From contig JAPDRQ010000098.1 in assembly GCA_030247915.1 (NCBI GenBank), positions 45,878 through 109,877 of the forward strand: DNA of 64,000 nt, in the 5' to 3' direction. The position numbers were made by a program, and so were the translations under genes. The notes below the pieces were generated by a model. It searched no databases. It was not told where the DNA came from and saw only the letters and a list, made by a program, of their open reading frames with translations. Position 1 is the first letter of the stretch. Every line of letters starts with the position of its first letter. The stretch is from Neophaeococcomyces mojaviensis (Eukaryota > Ascomycota > Eurotiomycetes > Chaetothyriales). This document shows positions 1-12,800 of the stretch, one piece after another.

Positions 1-648
1 CATCTTGCGGCTTGTCCGATTGCGTACGCAGATTCTCAATCTCTCGGACAATGTTCTTACCGTTGATGACCTGACCAAAAACCACGTGCTTGTTGTCCAG
101 ATGAGGTGTTGGGACAGTGGTGATGAAAAACTGAGAGCCGTTTGTGCCTGGTCCTGAGTTGGCCATGGACAAGAGGAAAGGCTTGTCGTGTTTCATGTCG
201 AAGTTCTCATCATCAAACTTCTCACCATATATGGACTCGCCTCCTGTTCCATTGAAGGCTGTGAAGTCACCACCTTGAATCATGAACGATTTGATGACTC
301 GATGGAAGATGGATCCCTGATAACTCAGCTTCTTGCCAGACTTTCCAACTCCTTTTTCGCCGGTACATAGCGCTCGGAAGTTTTCTGCTGTCTTCGGTAC
401 GACTGTTGCTCAGTCAGTCACAGGCTCGATGGATGAAGCATTTTTGGGAGCATACCATCGTTGAACTATACTACTGTCAGTGGTATGCTCCGAGGTGCGA
501 CGTGATAAACTTACTAGCTCAAAAACAATTCTTCCTTTATCGTTGTTACCAACCTTGATGTCAAAGTATACTCTTGGGCGACCTATGCTTGTCAGTCCCG
601 ATTCCCAAGCTGAGGCTGCGAGATCATACTTGACTTGCTGTCTGCCAT
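1..648 (-). CDS. CPR6: Cyclophilin, CYP40/Cpr6 type (partial, 5' part of gene)
   Basis: Peptidyl-prolyl cis-trans isomerase; family members of this type are cytosolic Hsp90 co-chaperones with C-terminal TPRs, which here would lie beyond the window edge. Exons on the minus strand read 648-630, 582-515, 465-456 and 402-1, and all junctions keep frame. The protein starts MADSKSSRPRVYFDIKVG and continues through FELFNDVVPKTAENFRALC, FHRVIKSFMIQGGDF, the active-site stretch SMANSGPGTNGSQFFIT and PHLDNKHVVFGQV. The insert with GESIYGEKFDDENF, and the IENLRTQSDKPQ end, fit CYP40 better than small cyclophilin A. Exon 3 is only 10 nt and restores FELFNDVV between two introns of 49 and 53 nt. The cyclophilin call is firm; the CYP40 subtype is inferred because the TPR part is not visible. 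Confidence 0.93.
447..491 (-). repeat. 11-bp inverted repeat enclosing the cyclophilin microexon
   Basis: Perfect 11-bp arms at 481-491 and 447-457 (GGAGCATACCA and its complement in the minus transcript) are separated by 23 nt. One arm lies in intron 2. The other covers the last 2 nt of the 10-nt microexon and the first 9 nt of intron 3. The loop holds the CTGAC branch-like site, the 3' splice site and most of the microexon. The repeat is seen directly; any role in splicing is inference. Confidence 0.8.
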
Positions 649-3600
649 CTTGAAGGAAGATATTCTGGGCGAAAAGACCTCGGAAGAATGGATTTGGTCT
701 GAGGTTCCTGCAAGAGCCTAGTGAAATTCTTTTTACACGATTTTGGTGTTATTTGTTTCCAGTAATGCAGCTTTGTTTACCGGTCTCAGAAAAAGTCTCG
801 AAGATTCTACACCGTGAACACGCGAAATTGTGTGAACGCGCCTGCTCTCCAAATGACGATGCGGGGTCTTGCCTGAGCAAAACCAGATCGGAAATATAAT
901 ATTCCGAAGCATTACCTGGTGACAACGTATCTGACCAAGCTCATACCATCTGCATCACACATCCAACGGTGATATTAACCTTCCAAGCTTGCCTCGACAC
1001 ACAAGAGGTTCCGCCTGCTTGGAGCTTACAGTTGCGATTCGTTAGATGAGCCACAAGTTGGGGTTTCCTACAGCTAGACAGGTATTTTATCCAAGGATAA
1101 ATAAGCAGATGAGTATTGTAAGGTACACTTGACGACAAATCGAACAAGTTGTGCCGAGCCATTTCAGCGAGAGCAAATCTGGAACGGAGAAAACAATCTA
1201 GACGTTGTGTGCTCCTTATGTCCAGACTACAACCTCTAGGTACTAGGATAGACGGAGCTCGGATCGTTGGCTTTTCGATGGTATGTATATTGGTTCTTTG
1301 CTTTCAATGATCCTCAGAAAACAAGGCCTATAGGACTGCTTTCCTACCGGTCGCGCTACATCTGCTGCTCAGAAATGCCCGACTAAGACCCTGACATGAA
1401 TTGTGGACTCTTTTGAAAGCTTGCCGAATTCAACCTTTCTTTCACAATGCAATTCAAGGCTTGGCGAGATGCCAATCACATTCATTCATGCTCAAGGCTT
1501 GTATGAAATGGTAGCCATAATGCTTGTATACTACCAAAATTCTCAGAGACCCAAAGAGCTGCGATGCGCCCGCGTACTGTGGTGGTGAAGACCTCTTCAG
1601 ATTCATGCCAGAGCATTATATCTCCTGTTCTTGGTCAGCACAGAGTGAAAAACGCTCTGGTTTTCGCTAGTAGTAAACCTACATGATCAGATAACTTACT
1701 AACAGATCTCGCCCGCACACCACACCTCTTCCAGTGTTCCAACGGCTCAACAGCCTCGTCTTCCACCCTGGGAGGCAGGTCTTTCATGGGCTCTGAATGG
1801 TAAGTCTTCTTCCACCTTTGCAACTGCCCAACTCTTAGACAAGCATATGTCATCGTCACCCCAGCATTTGTTGAACTTGACCACGTCTAGGATGATATAG
1901 AAATGTGGGCCGCGATCTCGAAGAGATAAGTTTCCAATTAACCATGAACGACCCAAATACCTGTCATCTCATTTTTCTCTAGTCATTACATTCGACGCGC
2001 AGAAGCAGTTCCTATAACTCCCAAGCAGATTGTCATTCAATATCTAGCACTCACCAAGAACGCATTCTCCTCTCAATAACTGGCTAGCGAACTTGGTGTT
2101 GCACCACCATGGCGCATGAGTAACTCGCAATCGAGCATCAAACGACAATGCTTTATCTGATGGATTTGCCATTCTAGTATCCTCCCCAATGTCTTGTTGT
2201 GGGCAAATTTCAGGTCTGTTTAGTGTAGAACTCAAGACTCAGAAAAGGAGTCATTAACAGGCAATATGGTACCCTTCCGGGTGAACAATTTCATGCATCT
2301 AAATGTTGTGGTCGGTAATGGGCTGTTGTGTTTTGCATGTCAGCCCTTCTGGTGGACAACTCTCCTCCATGGCTGTTGTGCATCATTCTTTCCTCTGCTA
2401 CCGCCCTTTCTCGAGTCATGATCTTTGCTAACGAGTCATGCTCGAATCTCAAGCTAATGTAGCTTGCGTTGAAGCTACCATCAGCCCACAAGCGCTGCAT
2501 TGACAACTCTTACCGAAGCAACCACTATCATAGCACAAAGCATCATGCACGGCAGTACCGACAATATGCAGCCTTCACACCATTCCAGTGGTAAAGACGA
2601 GCACTGCCGATCGGTTTTCAGCCAGCAATCAACACAAGCATATAGCCTCAAACGCGCATTTCACCAATAACTGAGTATGAACTTAAGCGATATCCACACC
2701 ACTTCGGACACCACAACAGCAAATACGTCGGTAGCGCATATGCAGAACAAAGAGCTTGCCGACTGAAAATTCTCTCGCAGCTATGCACGAGTATCAGCCA
2801 GACCTCAGCCAGAAACTCTAGACTTGTCGTGCTTCGCTAATTTCCGCTGCTGATTGGTTCTTGGCGTCCGTTCGCTACGGATTTGGCTGAAAGAGGTCAA
2901 GCGTGCACTCAACAGCTCTGCTCAGGTGTTCAACCCGCCTTGACAAAAGTACTCAACCACCAACCATTCGTCCAAAATGGGATGCACCTCGCCACGCTCA
3001 TCCGCGAAATTGGCTTAGTGAACTTCTAGACCATGAGAACCATTATGTCGGATACGTCTTTGACTCAAAGCCACACAGCCACAAATGTCTTGACATGTAC
3101 AAGCAAAAGCCAGCTTTCGGAATAAGCGGGCTCAATAGCAAGTCACGATTTGCTAACACAGCAACAACCTATTTCGACGAAGCCTCTAAGATTGCCAGAT
3201 GTGGTAGGAGCATGCGGACCGATATCAGAGTTTCACTACGACGCGATCGATGATCAATCTGGGGAAGGTGGACTGAGTGGTTCCCAGACTATAGATGCGA
3301 CTAAACACGTGGTGATCGCTCAGCACCGCGCCGGACATCTCATTAGCAAAGTTCCAGCTATTCCGAAAATAGATGACTGATCATTTCTCCGGACACTGTC
3401 TCGGGTGCTTCCTTGGATCAGCGTGATCGCCAGGTACAAATCTTCATTCGCAGGGTTGTCGGCGTTGGAATTCTTCAAAGGGCTATACGTGTTTAGCATT
3501 GGCAACTCGGCTGACTGTATGGCCACTTTGTCGTCATGAGTTCGCTATAACACAGGTATACTAATCAGAAAACCCTTTACCATAATCGAACCTTTGACAG

Positions 3601-6600
3601 TGGCTTGGCTTGCTACCAGCTGAGCTGGTGACCTTTTTTGATTGTGTGCCATAGCTTAGACAGACTTTCACCAGAGCCAAGCTCATAGCGTTATGGAGCA
3701 TTTCCACATCCCACTCGAACTAATGACCACCAAGCATTGCTCCAACAGGGGCATAACTCAGTTCTGGTTCTGCGAGAGTTGCTCTTCTCCTGCTTGGCAA
3801 TATGCTCATGTTGTCCTCCTCGACAAACAGGAGCCTCCACACTCGTATCTGCAACCAAGAGCCCCTACACGGGGATAAGATAAGATAATTGAGTCAATGT
3901 CAGTGTCTGGCAAGCTATGCTGGGTAGTGAAGAAGTGAAGGCCATCAATCCGTAGTCATGCCATGCTGTTGAAAAGGCTTGAAATTCAGTCTGGTGTTTC
4001 ACACTTCCGGCCAGCCAGCATGTTGTGCACTATATCAAAAGCCACATTCATCGAGGTTGCCAGCAAACATGTTGCTAAACGAAGCCTCGCCAGACAGGGT
4101 ACGTGGTCAACTACCAGCATACTCAATCTCTGCTTGACGAGGAGCATGAACCCGTGCGGGCCGTGTCGATGACGTCGGGAGTCTAAAACGTGCTCGTCTT
4201 AGGGCTCCGATGAATCAAAGTGCGCCATGTCACTCTCAGATATCATGTATTCTCGTGGCATGAACATTTCGATAAGCATGCTTTCGTTATATCCATCTCA
4301 ATCATTCATCTCAGGGCTCCCATTCCACGACACCAAAATATCCATAGATCAAGTTTGATCAAGCAAGCACAACTGATGCAAGTTATGTTGACCACTCACC
4401 ACTGAGTTCCGTTCTACAGACTCCTCCCCTTTCGACATGCCGCGACCAAGCCTTCTAGCAACCTGTCGTGCAACCCACCTCCGCTCACCATCCTATGTAC
4501 TACGCTCGCATGTGCCACAACACCTTGAAACCTCCCATCATACAAATCCACAGCCGGGAATACAACGTCGGTCCCTGCACCAGCCCTGTCTATGTCAAGT
4601 AACACAGTCGACCTTAGGCTCCGCCGTCCCGACACTCGACACTCCCCGTCTTGTGTTACTAGACAGGTCGCCCCACCCCCTTACTCAGGCAACACAACAT
4701 TGTGTCAGAAATGGTGCTGTGCAATATCTTACAGCATGATGCAATGTGTAGCACAGCGCCCAAGCCGCACAACTCTGCGTCAAAGACCAATTTGTGTTAG
4801 GTTCCGCAGCATGGACTAGCGTAGAAGACCTGCCATGTGTCAGCCCCAGGATGAATCTTAGCCCTGCTGCGCTGAGTAACGTGATACATCCACAGCATTT
4901 TCAGTAACCGCATGACAACCAAGCATGTGCTTGAGAGTATAATCAAACAGGTACAGCATATCCAAGGGACTGAAGCGGGCGAGAACAAAGGACGTGGCAC
5001 AACACATGTGTGCCGGTCGATCCCCCGGATCACAGTGCTGGTCGGTACACAAAGCCCTGGGCCTGAAGGTGAAACAAGAGTCCAAGAGCTTATCACTCTT
5101 CTCAGTAGATTGGCAGGGTGTTGGACAGGTCGATGAGACTGGTTGCTCCTGATGAAAAACCCTGTACTGCCATTATCCGGACTTGATTGCGAATCAATGA
5201 CTGACGACACTCAGACACGTATGTAGAGGAGGTAGGTGCAACCTAGGTTAATAGATGAGCCCAAAGCTACTAGCAGAGGGTCATTGTTGCATAATTCAAT
5301 GGAGGTGCGTGCGCTCAGAGCAGCCGATAGACGATGAACGCGTGGATTGTTCTCCTCATGAGCGATTATCTGATACCCAGATAACCGAAAACGAAATCTT
5401 TTAAATCACGATAAGGCTGCGACGTGAGGGTTTCCATATCCGGCAATGCCTGTTGTAAGGTCAGCTGATGAAGATGGTCACATTGGCTTGTCAGATCATG
5501 ACCGAGAAAACGCCTGGCATTCAACCCAACCCATTTTTGATCATCTTCTTGAAGCAAAACCAGTGGTGGTAAGCAAGAATTCAGCCCTAGGAAAGCTTTC
5601 CTTGTTACGTATGCCTTTGTTACCTGTTACAGCTATTTTGCTTTTTGGTAATATCTGCCGTCGTCGGCGCCTACCATGGATGCAGAAAAGGAAAGTAGCA
5701 GCAACTAAACCATCATTGCCTTACTCGAATAGAGATCTCACCGTGAATTCAACATGCAGCGTATCACAACATAAGCAAGAAGTAAAGGCCAGTTGTGATA
5801 AACCTCGTGGTGTACGCCTCATCATGCCGATCACTGCCCATCCTGTCATGAAACTCCTCACGTCAGGGTCCTCCATCCTCTTGGCTGTCGACAATGTTCA
5901 CAACAGACTTTGATTTGATGATCACCGCACATGGTGCACAGGGGTCAAATCCATGTTCTGTTGATCTGACGATCCCCAACAAGGACGCTCGGTTACTCAT
6001 GCCAATGGCATTGCTTCGGCTCGAGGCGGCAGGCGAAAGCGCTTCGGTCTTCAGTCTGGATGTTTTTTTGCTTTGACAAGGCGAAACAGAAAAAGCGAGC
6101 CGCAAATCGTGCCTGTCTCCAAATCCGGACACTTGGGCTGATTCTTTCCACTTACCTTACTCTTTGGTGCACAATGTCTCGACGCTCGGATATTAGCGAA
6201 TAAACTACCATTATCAGCCTGTTACATGCTTTAGGTTACGAGAAATGCAGCGTGATGAATCTGAAGCGAAATCTTATTCTCTAAGTGTCTAGAAAATTCA
6301 TCCTGGAGGATGTGTGAAACGCAGGGTAAAGGAGTAACTGAATCACGAAGCCACCTTTATCAAGGTTATCGATTGTGGGTGCTGCCCCTGTTCCGATAGG
6401 CGCTTCTGGCGCTTGGCGCACCAAACTCAGGTGTCTCAGATGTGGCCCCAGGAACATGGTCTACGCGGAGGTTTCACACTATGGATATCTCTCACCCGCA
6501 TTCAGTTGTGTCGGTAGTTGAGCGATGCAAGGTTGCGATTAACTGGGACTCATCAACAATGCCTAGGGCAGAATGTTAAGAAACATCGCTCAAAGATTAC

Positions 6601-8500
6601 GCGAGCAGGTCAATTATGCGAATTTTGCAAAATAATCAACAATACATGAACGAGGTTGATGCCCAAAATCGGTTCAATAAAGGGGACAACACTGTTTTCG
6701 TGGGCTTAATAGTGGCGACAGCTGTGCCTCGCATTATTCGCAAGCCTTTTTGGTTTCTGGAGCTTAAAAGCGTGATTGATGGAACAAGGAGCCTCGGATA
6801 TGGACTTAACTGGGACGTTCACTAAGGAAAAGCTCACCCTTAAGCAACGGTGAATGCGTTCTTCCCCCAGTCCTCAATTTTGTCAGAAGGACGCAGTATG
6901 TACTCCATGAATCGTAGGCGCTGATGGACCTCTAACAGCAAGCCGAAAATCCACTGATTTAGGAAAAGACATAACCAAGCCATGCAGGCGCTGGAATGTG
7001 GTGGCTTACACTGGGAAGGGGCTATCTTTCAGCTTGGCGTGCATTTTGATTTGGATGCCATGACGCCTTCCAAGACTGATCAAAAGTTGTGACAGGCCAC
7101 CTGGCATCCATCAGCAGAAGCCAATGCGTGTACAGGAATTCTGAAGTGGTAGTTTTGTGAAGATTCGGAAAACGACCTTTCATTCCAAGGTATTGATGAC
7201 ATGTATGAGCCATCGTGAGAGATCAACAGCAATCGCAAGAATTTGGTGCACTGACTGCTATCGATAAGAGATATGATAGGCGAACAACGCCAGAAGGATT
7301 GAGGGGCAAGACGTCACAGGAACACTTCCGTGACACGGATCACGAAGCATTTGTGAAAGGTGGTGGCCTTGAAATGGTGTTTCATCCCTCCACAACTTGC
7401 TAGAACGGTGGTTCTTGCAAGTTCGTAGCAAATAGGAGGTCGTTATGCAGAAAACTTGTATGTACTCACTGGTATTCGAGGATTACCTGCAGTAAGCGGG
7501 AGTGGAATGGCGATTCCTTCCCGGACTAGACCTGCTTAAGGCTGCGTTACCACGACGGATCCTAGCTGTGGTTGTTATGCAGATGTGCTTTGGTCTGCAC
7601 ACTGAAGCATGACCATTCAGGCTCGTCAATTCTTGCCATCGTACCTCGATTTCTCCTAACGTGTAGACGACATCTCAAATCGAATGATCGTCGAAGGATC
7701 GCATTTGAGAGTGTATGAGGCTAAATAATTCGATTTAACGAGGCAGTCAAGCCTGCAATTGGCGGCTATTTTGATGGTAAGAGATGTGTAAGCTTTCAGA
7801 CTCTCAATGCTTGCATTTTGTAATCGTTTATGAAGAAGCATGAGTTCTCGTCTCGCGTACTGAGGGCCAAAATGTGTTGATGGTCATCATCTGTACTCAG
7901 TGAAGCTCAAAACAGTCTCAAACAGTCGGATGGCGGATGCGGGTTGGTGCATCAAACGAGAACGATGTCACTTCCCTCATGCTAAGAGCTGCAGTGATGT
8001 TATGTCATGCTTGGGGCTGAAAATTGTAGATAGTTAGGATTTTCCTTCAAGAGGAATGAAATAAACCTACAGAGACAAAGGAAATTGGAAGGTACGCCGA
8101 GCAACACTGCAAGAAAGGGAATGAGGCAAAATAATCAAAGTCATTGAAAGAACAAATTTGAATGGTGTATTCCATCATGGAAGTCGTTGCTGTCCACTGG
8201 TGCTGTAGCTATCAAAACATATACATGAATGGGTATCATCTACAATATCATATGCCTCCAAAATTACCCGTAAATATGTTGGTAAACATCCATCTCAGCA
8301 CTTGAGGGATTCTGCTTCAGAAGTAAAAGATTCCCAACGCCGTCAAGCAAAATCATGAACATCTCAAGTGTTCTTCATGCCATCCTTTTCATATCCCATT
8401 TTGGTCAATGCTTCATGAAGACATCCATTTCAACAAAAGTAACATGCAGCCGTGTTATTAGGAGGGTTTGTGCTGCAGACTCGTCCAGCAAGCCATACGT
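649..8500. other. Long gene-poor interval, no supported gene
   Basis: Nearly 8 kb between the cyclophilin start and the 3' end of the AKR gene. The longest uninterrupted frame is about 155 codons (5446-5913, +) and encodes nothing I recognise. No transposase, reverse transcriptase, integrase, LTR pair, tRNA or simple-repeat array is visible. CpG is still present and the text does not look heavily TpA-rich by eye, so strong RIP is not obvious. The first few hundred bases should hold the cyclophilin promoter and the last few hundred the AKR 3' UTR. The rest could be non-coding RNA loci, a strongly decayed element, or genes too degraded or too intron-rich to see. Confidence 0.6.
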
Positions 8501-9829
8501 TTAGACAAAGGAGAATCGAGGACCCTTTTCAAGTTGCTTGACTTGATCCCACATTTTATCCATAACTTTAACTAGGCCTTCTGGCAGAGGCCCTTGTTCC
8601 AGGATGTTCAGGTTTTCCTCAAGTTGTTCAATTTTGGAGGCACCAATGATGACAGCATCGCCACAAGCCGCGTCAAGCTGAGAGTGCCATGTTGTCCATC
8701 GTAGTGCTGCTGCATGACCTGAAATGCCGTACTGCTTGGCCTGTGATCTGACGGTCTCTGCAGCAGCGAAGAGAGGGTCGTGAAAATAATCGCCAGCATA
8801 CTTGGCACCAAGTGGTGACGCAATATTCCATCTGCTGTCGGTGTCCTTCACTGAAGCTTTTGTGACTTTGTTGGAAAAGAAGCCACATGCCGAAGGACTG
8901 TAAGCATAGAAAGCAATATTGTGCTTTCGAAGGACTTCAAACAACTGGTCCTCTGCACCTCGACAGATAGGGTTGTATTGTCCTTGGTAAACAGTGGGCT
9001 TGTTGTAGCCACACTCTTCGCAGATCTTCACGATCTCTTCGACCTGTTCAACGGTGTAGTTTGAGAGACCAAATCGTTGAAACTTGCCCTCCAGCCATGC
9101 GTCATGCATAGCTTCACAGGTTTCAGAAAAGGGAGTTGCGCGGTCAGGGGCGTGAAGATACATGATGTCCACCTCGTCTGTACCGAGGGCTTCCAACGAC
9201 TTCTCAATACTCAGGTTGATGTTTTTGGTTCGGTGACTGCCAGGCATAAAACTTGATACCTTGGTCGAGATGTTCGCCCATGTCGGTAGTCTCAATTCCT
9301 TTTCACCTAGTAATTGTTCGCAAGTGCCTCCTCTACCCACTGGATACGCTCTTGCAGTATCAATATCGTTGTAGCCTCGTGCTCTGAACATTGAGGTGAA
9401 CTTGACGATTGCTTCCACTGTTGTTATCTTCGCTAAAGGAGACTTCTTTGAGCCGACTGAGGCAGTCCCAAGAATCACTCTTATTGGTGGTTTGCAAGGC
9501 ACATAGTTTGGTGCTATTACCTGTTGATCGGGCTGCCATAGTTCTGTCGTGGTGCTTGCTCTTGATCGAAAGGGCGTTGGGGTTAATAGAACGTCTGTGT
9601 CTTCTGTGCGAGTTGACTCCATTGATCCTCTTGACCTGCTCGAGGCGTCTGAGGCTTCTGTACCTGCGGTGCTCGGGTCTGAACGTTCTCGCTTGTGCCT
9701 GTGGTAATCCTGTTCGAGCGGTAATAGTCGAGGAAGGCTGCTCAGCTTCATATGCAACAAGTCATGGTGTAGAGCGTGATGCATTGAGTCGCCTACCGGC
9801 CGCGGCTGGCCATTGTTCGATCGAGACAT
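8501..9829 (-). CDS. Aldo-keto reductase, AKR7 (aflatoxin B1 aldehyde reductase) family
   Basis: NADPH-dependent reductase of aldehydes and related carbonyls; the physiological substrate cannot be read from sequence. It is a single-exon frame of 442 residues from the first ATG (start MSRSNNGQ). The TIM-barrel core begins near residue 113 (KPPIRVILGTASVGSKKS). The catalytic tetrad is visible: D157 and Y162 in NDIDTARAY, K190 in STK, and H226 in MYLHAPD. FGLSNYTVEQV and YQGQYNPICRG are typical AKR7 stretches. AKR7 proteins are usually about 330-350 residues, so the first ~110 residues are extra. They are Ser/Thr/Arg-rich and look disordered. A later ATG (residue 16 or 27) could be the true start. 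No partner gene is nearby: it sits alone in a gene-poor region. Confidence 0.9.
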   Translation of the reverse strand: MSRSNNGQPRPVGDSMHHALHHDLLHMKLSSLPRLLPLEQDYHRHKRERSDPSTAGTEASDASSRSRGSMESTRTEDTDVLLTPTPFRSRASTTTELWQPDQQVIAPNYVPCKPPIRVILGTASVGSKKSPLAKITTVEAIVKFTSMFRARGYNDIDTARAYPVGRGGTCEQLLGEKELRLPTWANISTKVSSFMPGSHRTKNINLSIEKSLEALGTDEVDIMYLHAPDRATPFSETCEAMHDAWLEGKFQRFGLSNYTVEQVEEIVKICEECGYNKPTVYQGQYNPICRGAEDQLFEVLRKHNIAFYAYSPSACGFFSNKVTKASVKDTDSRWNIASPLGAKYAGDYFHDPLFAAAETVRSQAKQYGISGHAAALRWTTWHSQLDAACGDAVIIGASKIEQLEENLNILEQGPLPEGLVKVMDKMWDQVKQLEKGPRFSFV

Positions 9830-12800
9830 TGTGACGGTGGTTGGTGACTGCAAACGGGAGTTGTTGATCAGGTGGAACGTACTCGTTGTTCGTGGTGACG
9901 GTTGCGGTTTATGTGTATCGTCAAGGTACGTGTATTGCTTTGTTTGAGTTCGAGTGTACAAAGAGAATATGCAAAGCTAAAAGTGGCGGAACACTTCTGT
10001 ATATGAGGGTTGTAGTATGAGTGCTTTGTTAGCGATATCTGGTTCGGCCGACGGCTCCACCGAGAACCGATTCTGGAGGATGAACTGCGCCAAAGAGTTT
10101 ACGTGTCAGATGTCGAAAAGGAAATGCTGGTAAGCAAAGTTATGACAAGAAATATTGCTTGCCTGTTAAAGAAGTTGCGTGGCAAAACTCTGCTAAGTGA
10201 GAAGATGATATGAGTAGAGAGGGCTGGATTCAGAAATCCTTTTGGAGGCTTGGTACAGCTGACTAGGGACCACACCTGAGCACGGTTGACAAGCTGGAGT
10301 TCTGCCAAAGGCTCCACTAAGCTGCTGCTCCCATGCTCCACCAAGCATCAACAGGCTTTGCAAGCGCTACTTCATCCTGGTTCCCGGAAAGACACAGAGA
10401 GCATGGGCGGGTCTCGCGGCGGCAGGGATTCTTGCCAAACGGGGGACGGGCAACTTGAAACGAGAGCATGACTTGGAAATCTGACCGACTTCCCGTGTTA
10501 GGTCCGCGTCATCAAGCGCCTCTTCACCCGCCCAGCAAAACCTGTCCGAGTCAAGTCTCATTGTTGTGACTCGTACTTGAGCCCAAACGCCAATGTTGAT
10601 TCTGACCAGATTCTAGGCTCAAAGTGGTCACACAACTGAGATCCGTCAACCACAAGAGGGTCCTGACCTTCGTGGCTATACTAAGCCTTGGCTATGTCAT
10701 AACTCGACCTTGCACGGACGGCTTTGATACTGGATTACTACTGTGTCTGACACTCTAACATGATCTATAACATTACGTGTGAGGCACATTTCACCGGAGG
10801 ACGCTCAATGAAAGTTGCGCATGACAGCTCTCACTGAGCGTGTCAGCTGCCTTGAGCAGTGCCCAGAACACTCGTCATGCCTTTGCTATCCGCGAGCAAT
10901 TTTGCTCATCGAGGTGTCTTAGCCGCAAACACCAGCAAAGCGCTTTGATTTGCTCGTGATCTGAGGATGTGTAAATGAGGTCATATCCAAAGATTCGATT
11001 GAGCACGCCTCTTGGCACGAAGCAGGCTGGCTCTTTGAAACCATCACACGCCCTGGATGTCCATGATTTCAGCAGTCTAGGGCACTTTAGACCCTTCATT
11101 GGCTCTTTTGCAGATCATGTGCTGCCAAGCAGTGTCGGTGCACGGCGAGAATGAACACCGACCTCCGACGAGACTGCATCCAATAGGTGCTCGTAGTTCA
11201 CTTTAACATGAATCAAGCCGTCAAGAATTTCGCAATTATGGCGTGCATCGGTCGCTTCGTCCTGTCAATCGTACTGTTTTGACCTCGGTTAGTGGCAAGA
11301 GATACGGTACTGACAGGTCATTGTAATCGTGTCTCTTGAGCAGGCTGCCATGGCGCTTACTACATAGAAAACACTCACCCCTTCTTGTGTATAGGAGATA
11401 CAGTCTGACACGCAATAAGCGTGCGCAATCGTCCTTTAGGATCTCTTGGCTTGGAATGGGAGTCTAGAAAAGCAGATCAAATTGCATCCTTGTGGGCGCA
11501 GATCTATCACATATCGATAAGGGGGGCAAGTCGGGATCAACGGTCGTCGAAGGTCCGTTAGCATCAAACAACGACTTTCCGCCACTACGTAGTTAGCGGT
11601 AAGTGTGGCGCTTGGTATGCTTGTCCAAAATCTGGGGGAAGCTCTGACATCCTTGAATACAATCTGCAAGAAACCAGGAACACGCAAACTACTTGTTGTT
11701 GTGTACCCTCAGCAGAAATTGCACAATCAACCTTCATTTGACAACCACACTATTGCTCTAGATCACATTATCACGACTCGCAATCAGGAAGATGCAAATA
11801 TTGCTACAATGCTAAATCAAGGTTTTCTACGAACAGTTCTGCGAAAGGAAGGCCTGCACGTTGCTATCAGTGGAACCATGTGTTGTACGCTTAGGTTAGT
11901 TCCTGCAATCCTCCATGCTCGCAGAAGAACCATCCATAGCCTACCGTTGAATGCAATGCAATGCAACCGTTACCCGCATTCATCCAGCAGTGCAGTATGG
12001 GGAAGCTTTGAACTGCAGTGTCTTGCTTGATGACACCTTCCAGGGAATGGACCTATGGAGGTCTGCTCAAGAATCTTGCACCAACAACCGCATGTCTCAA
12101 GCTCATTCCTGGCTACAGTTTGCTCGCAAAGTAGAATAGCCAAAAGGGTGTGTACGCTCTTTGAGCATTGGTAACTTACTATCGCTACGGTTAGAAGTTG
12201 CCTGTAACTGCTAGGCTTTTAGTTGCCTATCATAAGGGCATCACTCTGAAGATTGCTGGCATCACTACAACTGGCAAGCGCAGCTTGAAATTCATGGTTG
12301 GTTATTGGCAAAACCGCTGGTACCTGTCGTACACTTGTCAGCAGTGTACAGCAAAGCGATCAGAGTGAATATTTGCTTTCAAACTTCGTGTACAATTATT
12401 GCTTTGTTGCTGTCCACGTGTCGACGATACTCTAGACTTCGTGTAATCTTGCCAGTGATGTTGATAGAGCTTGAGACTTGCTTTCGCGGTGCGTTCCTTC
12501 TGCTGATCTCTGAGACCCAATATGCATCTTAAATCCTCCCTGGCGCACAATTCGCATCATTACAGCAGACTAGCTACGTTGATCGTCACTTATGTCGCGG
12601 GAAAGTGGCCGACACATGCTAACAGCTCGAGGTCTGGTAGGTGGACGACAGAGCTCAAACAAGCTCTTCGACCACTTCATCCAGATCGCATGTCACTTCA
12701 TTTCAAGCAGCCATCGCACCAACAGCGAATAAACTCTCCACCTCAGAGCCAGACCCGTGGCTTGAGTCTTTCCGCGCATCGGGACCCTTTACATCAGAAC

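Noticed and set aside
5446..5913. 155-codon frame, the longest in the gene-poor left region
   Set aside because: No domain, no splice context and no paralog in the window; its length is compatible with chance.
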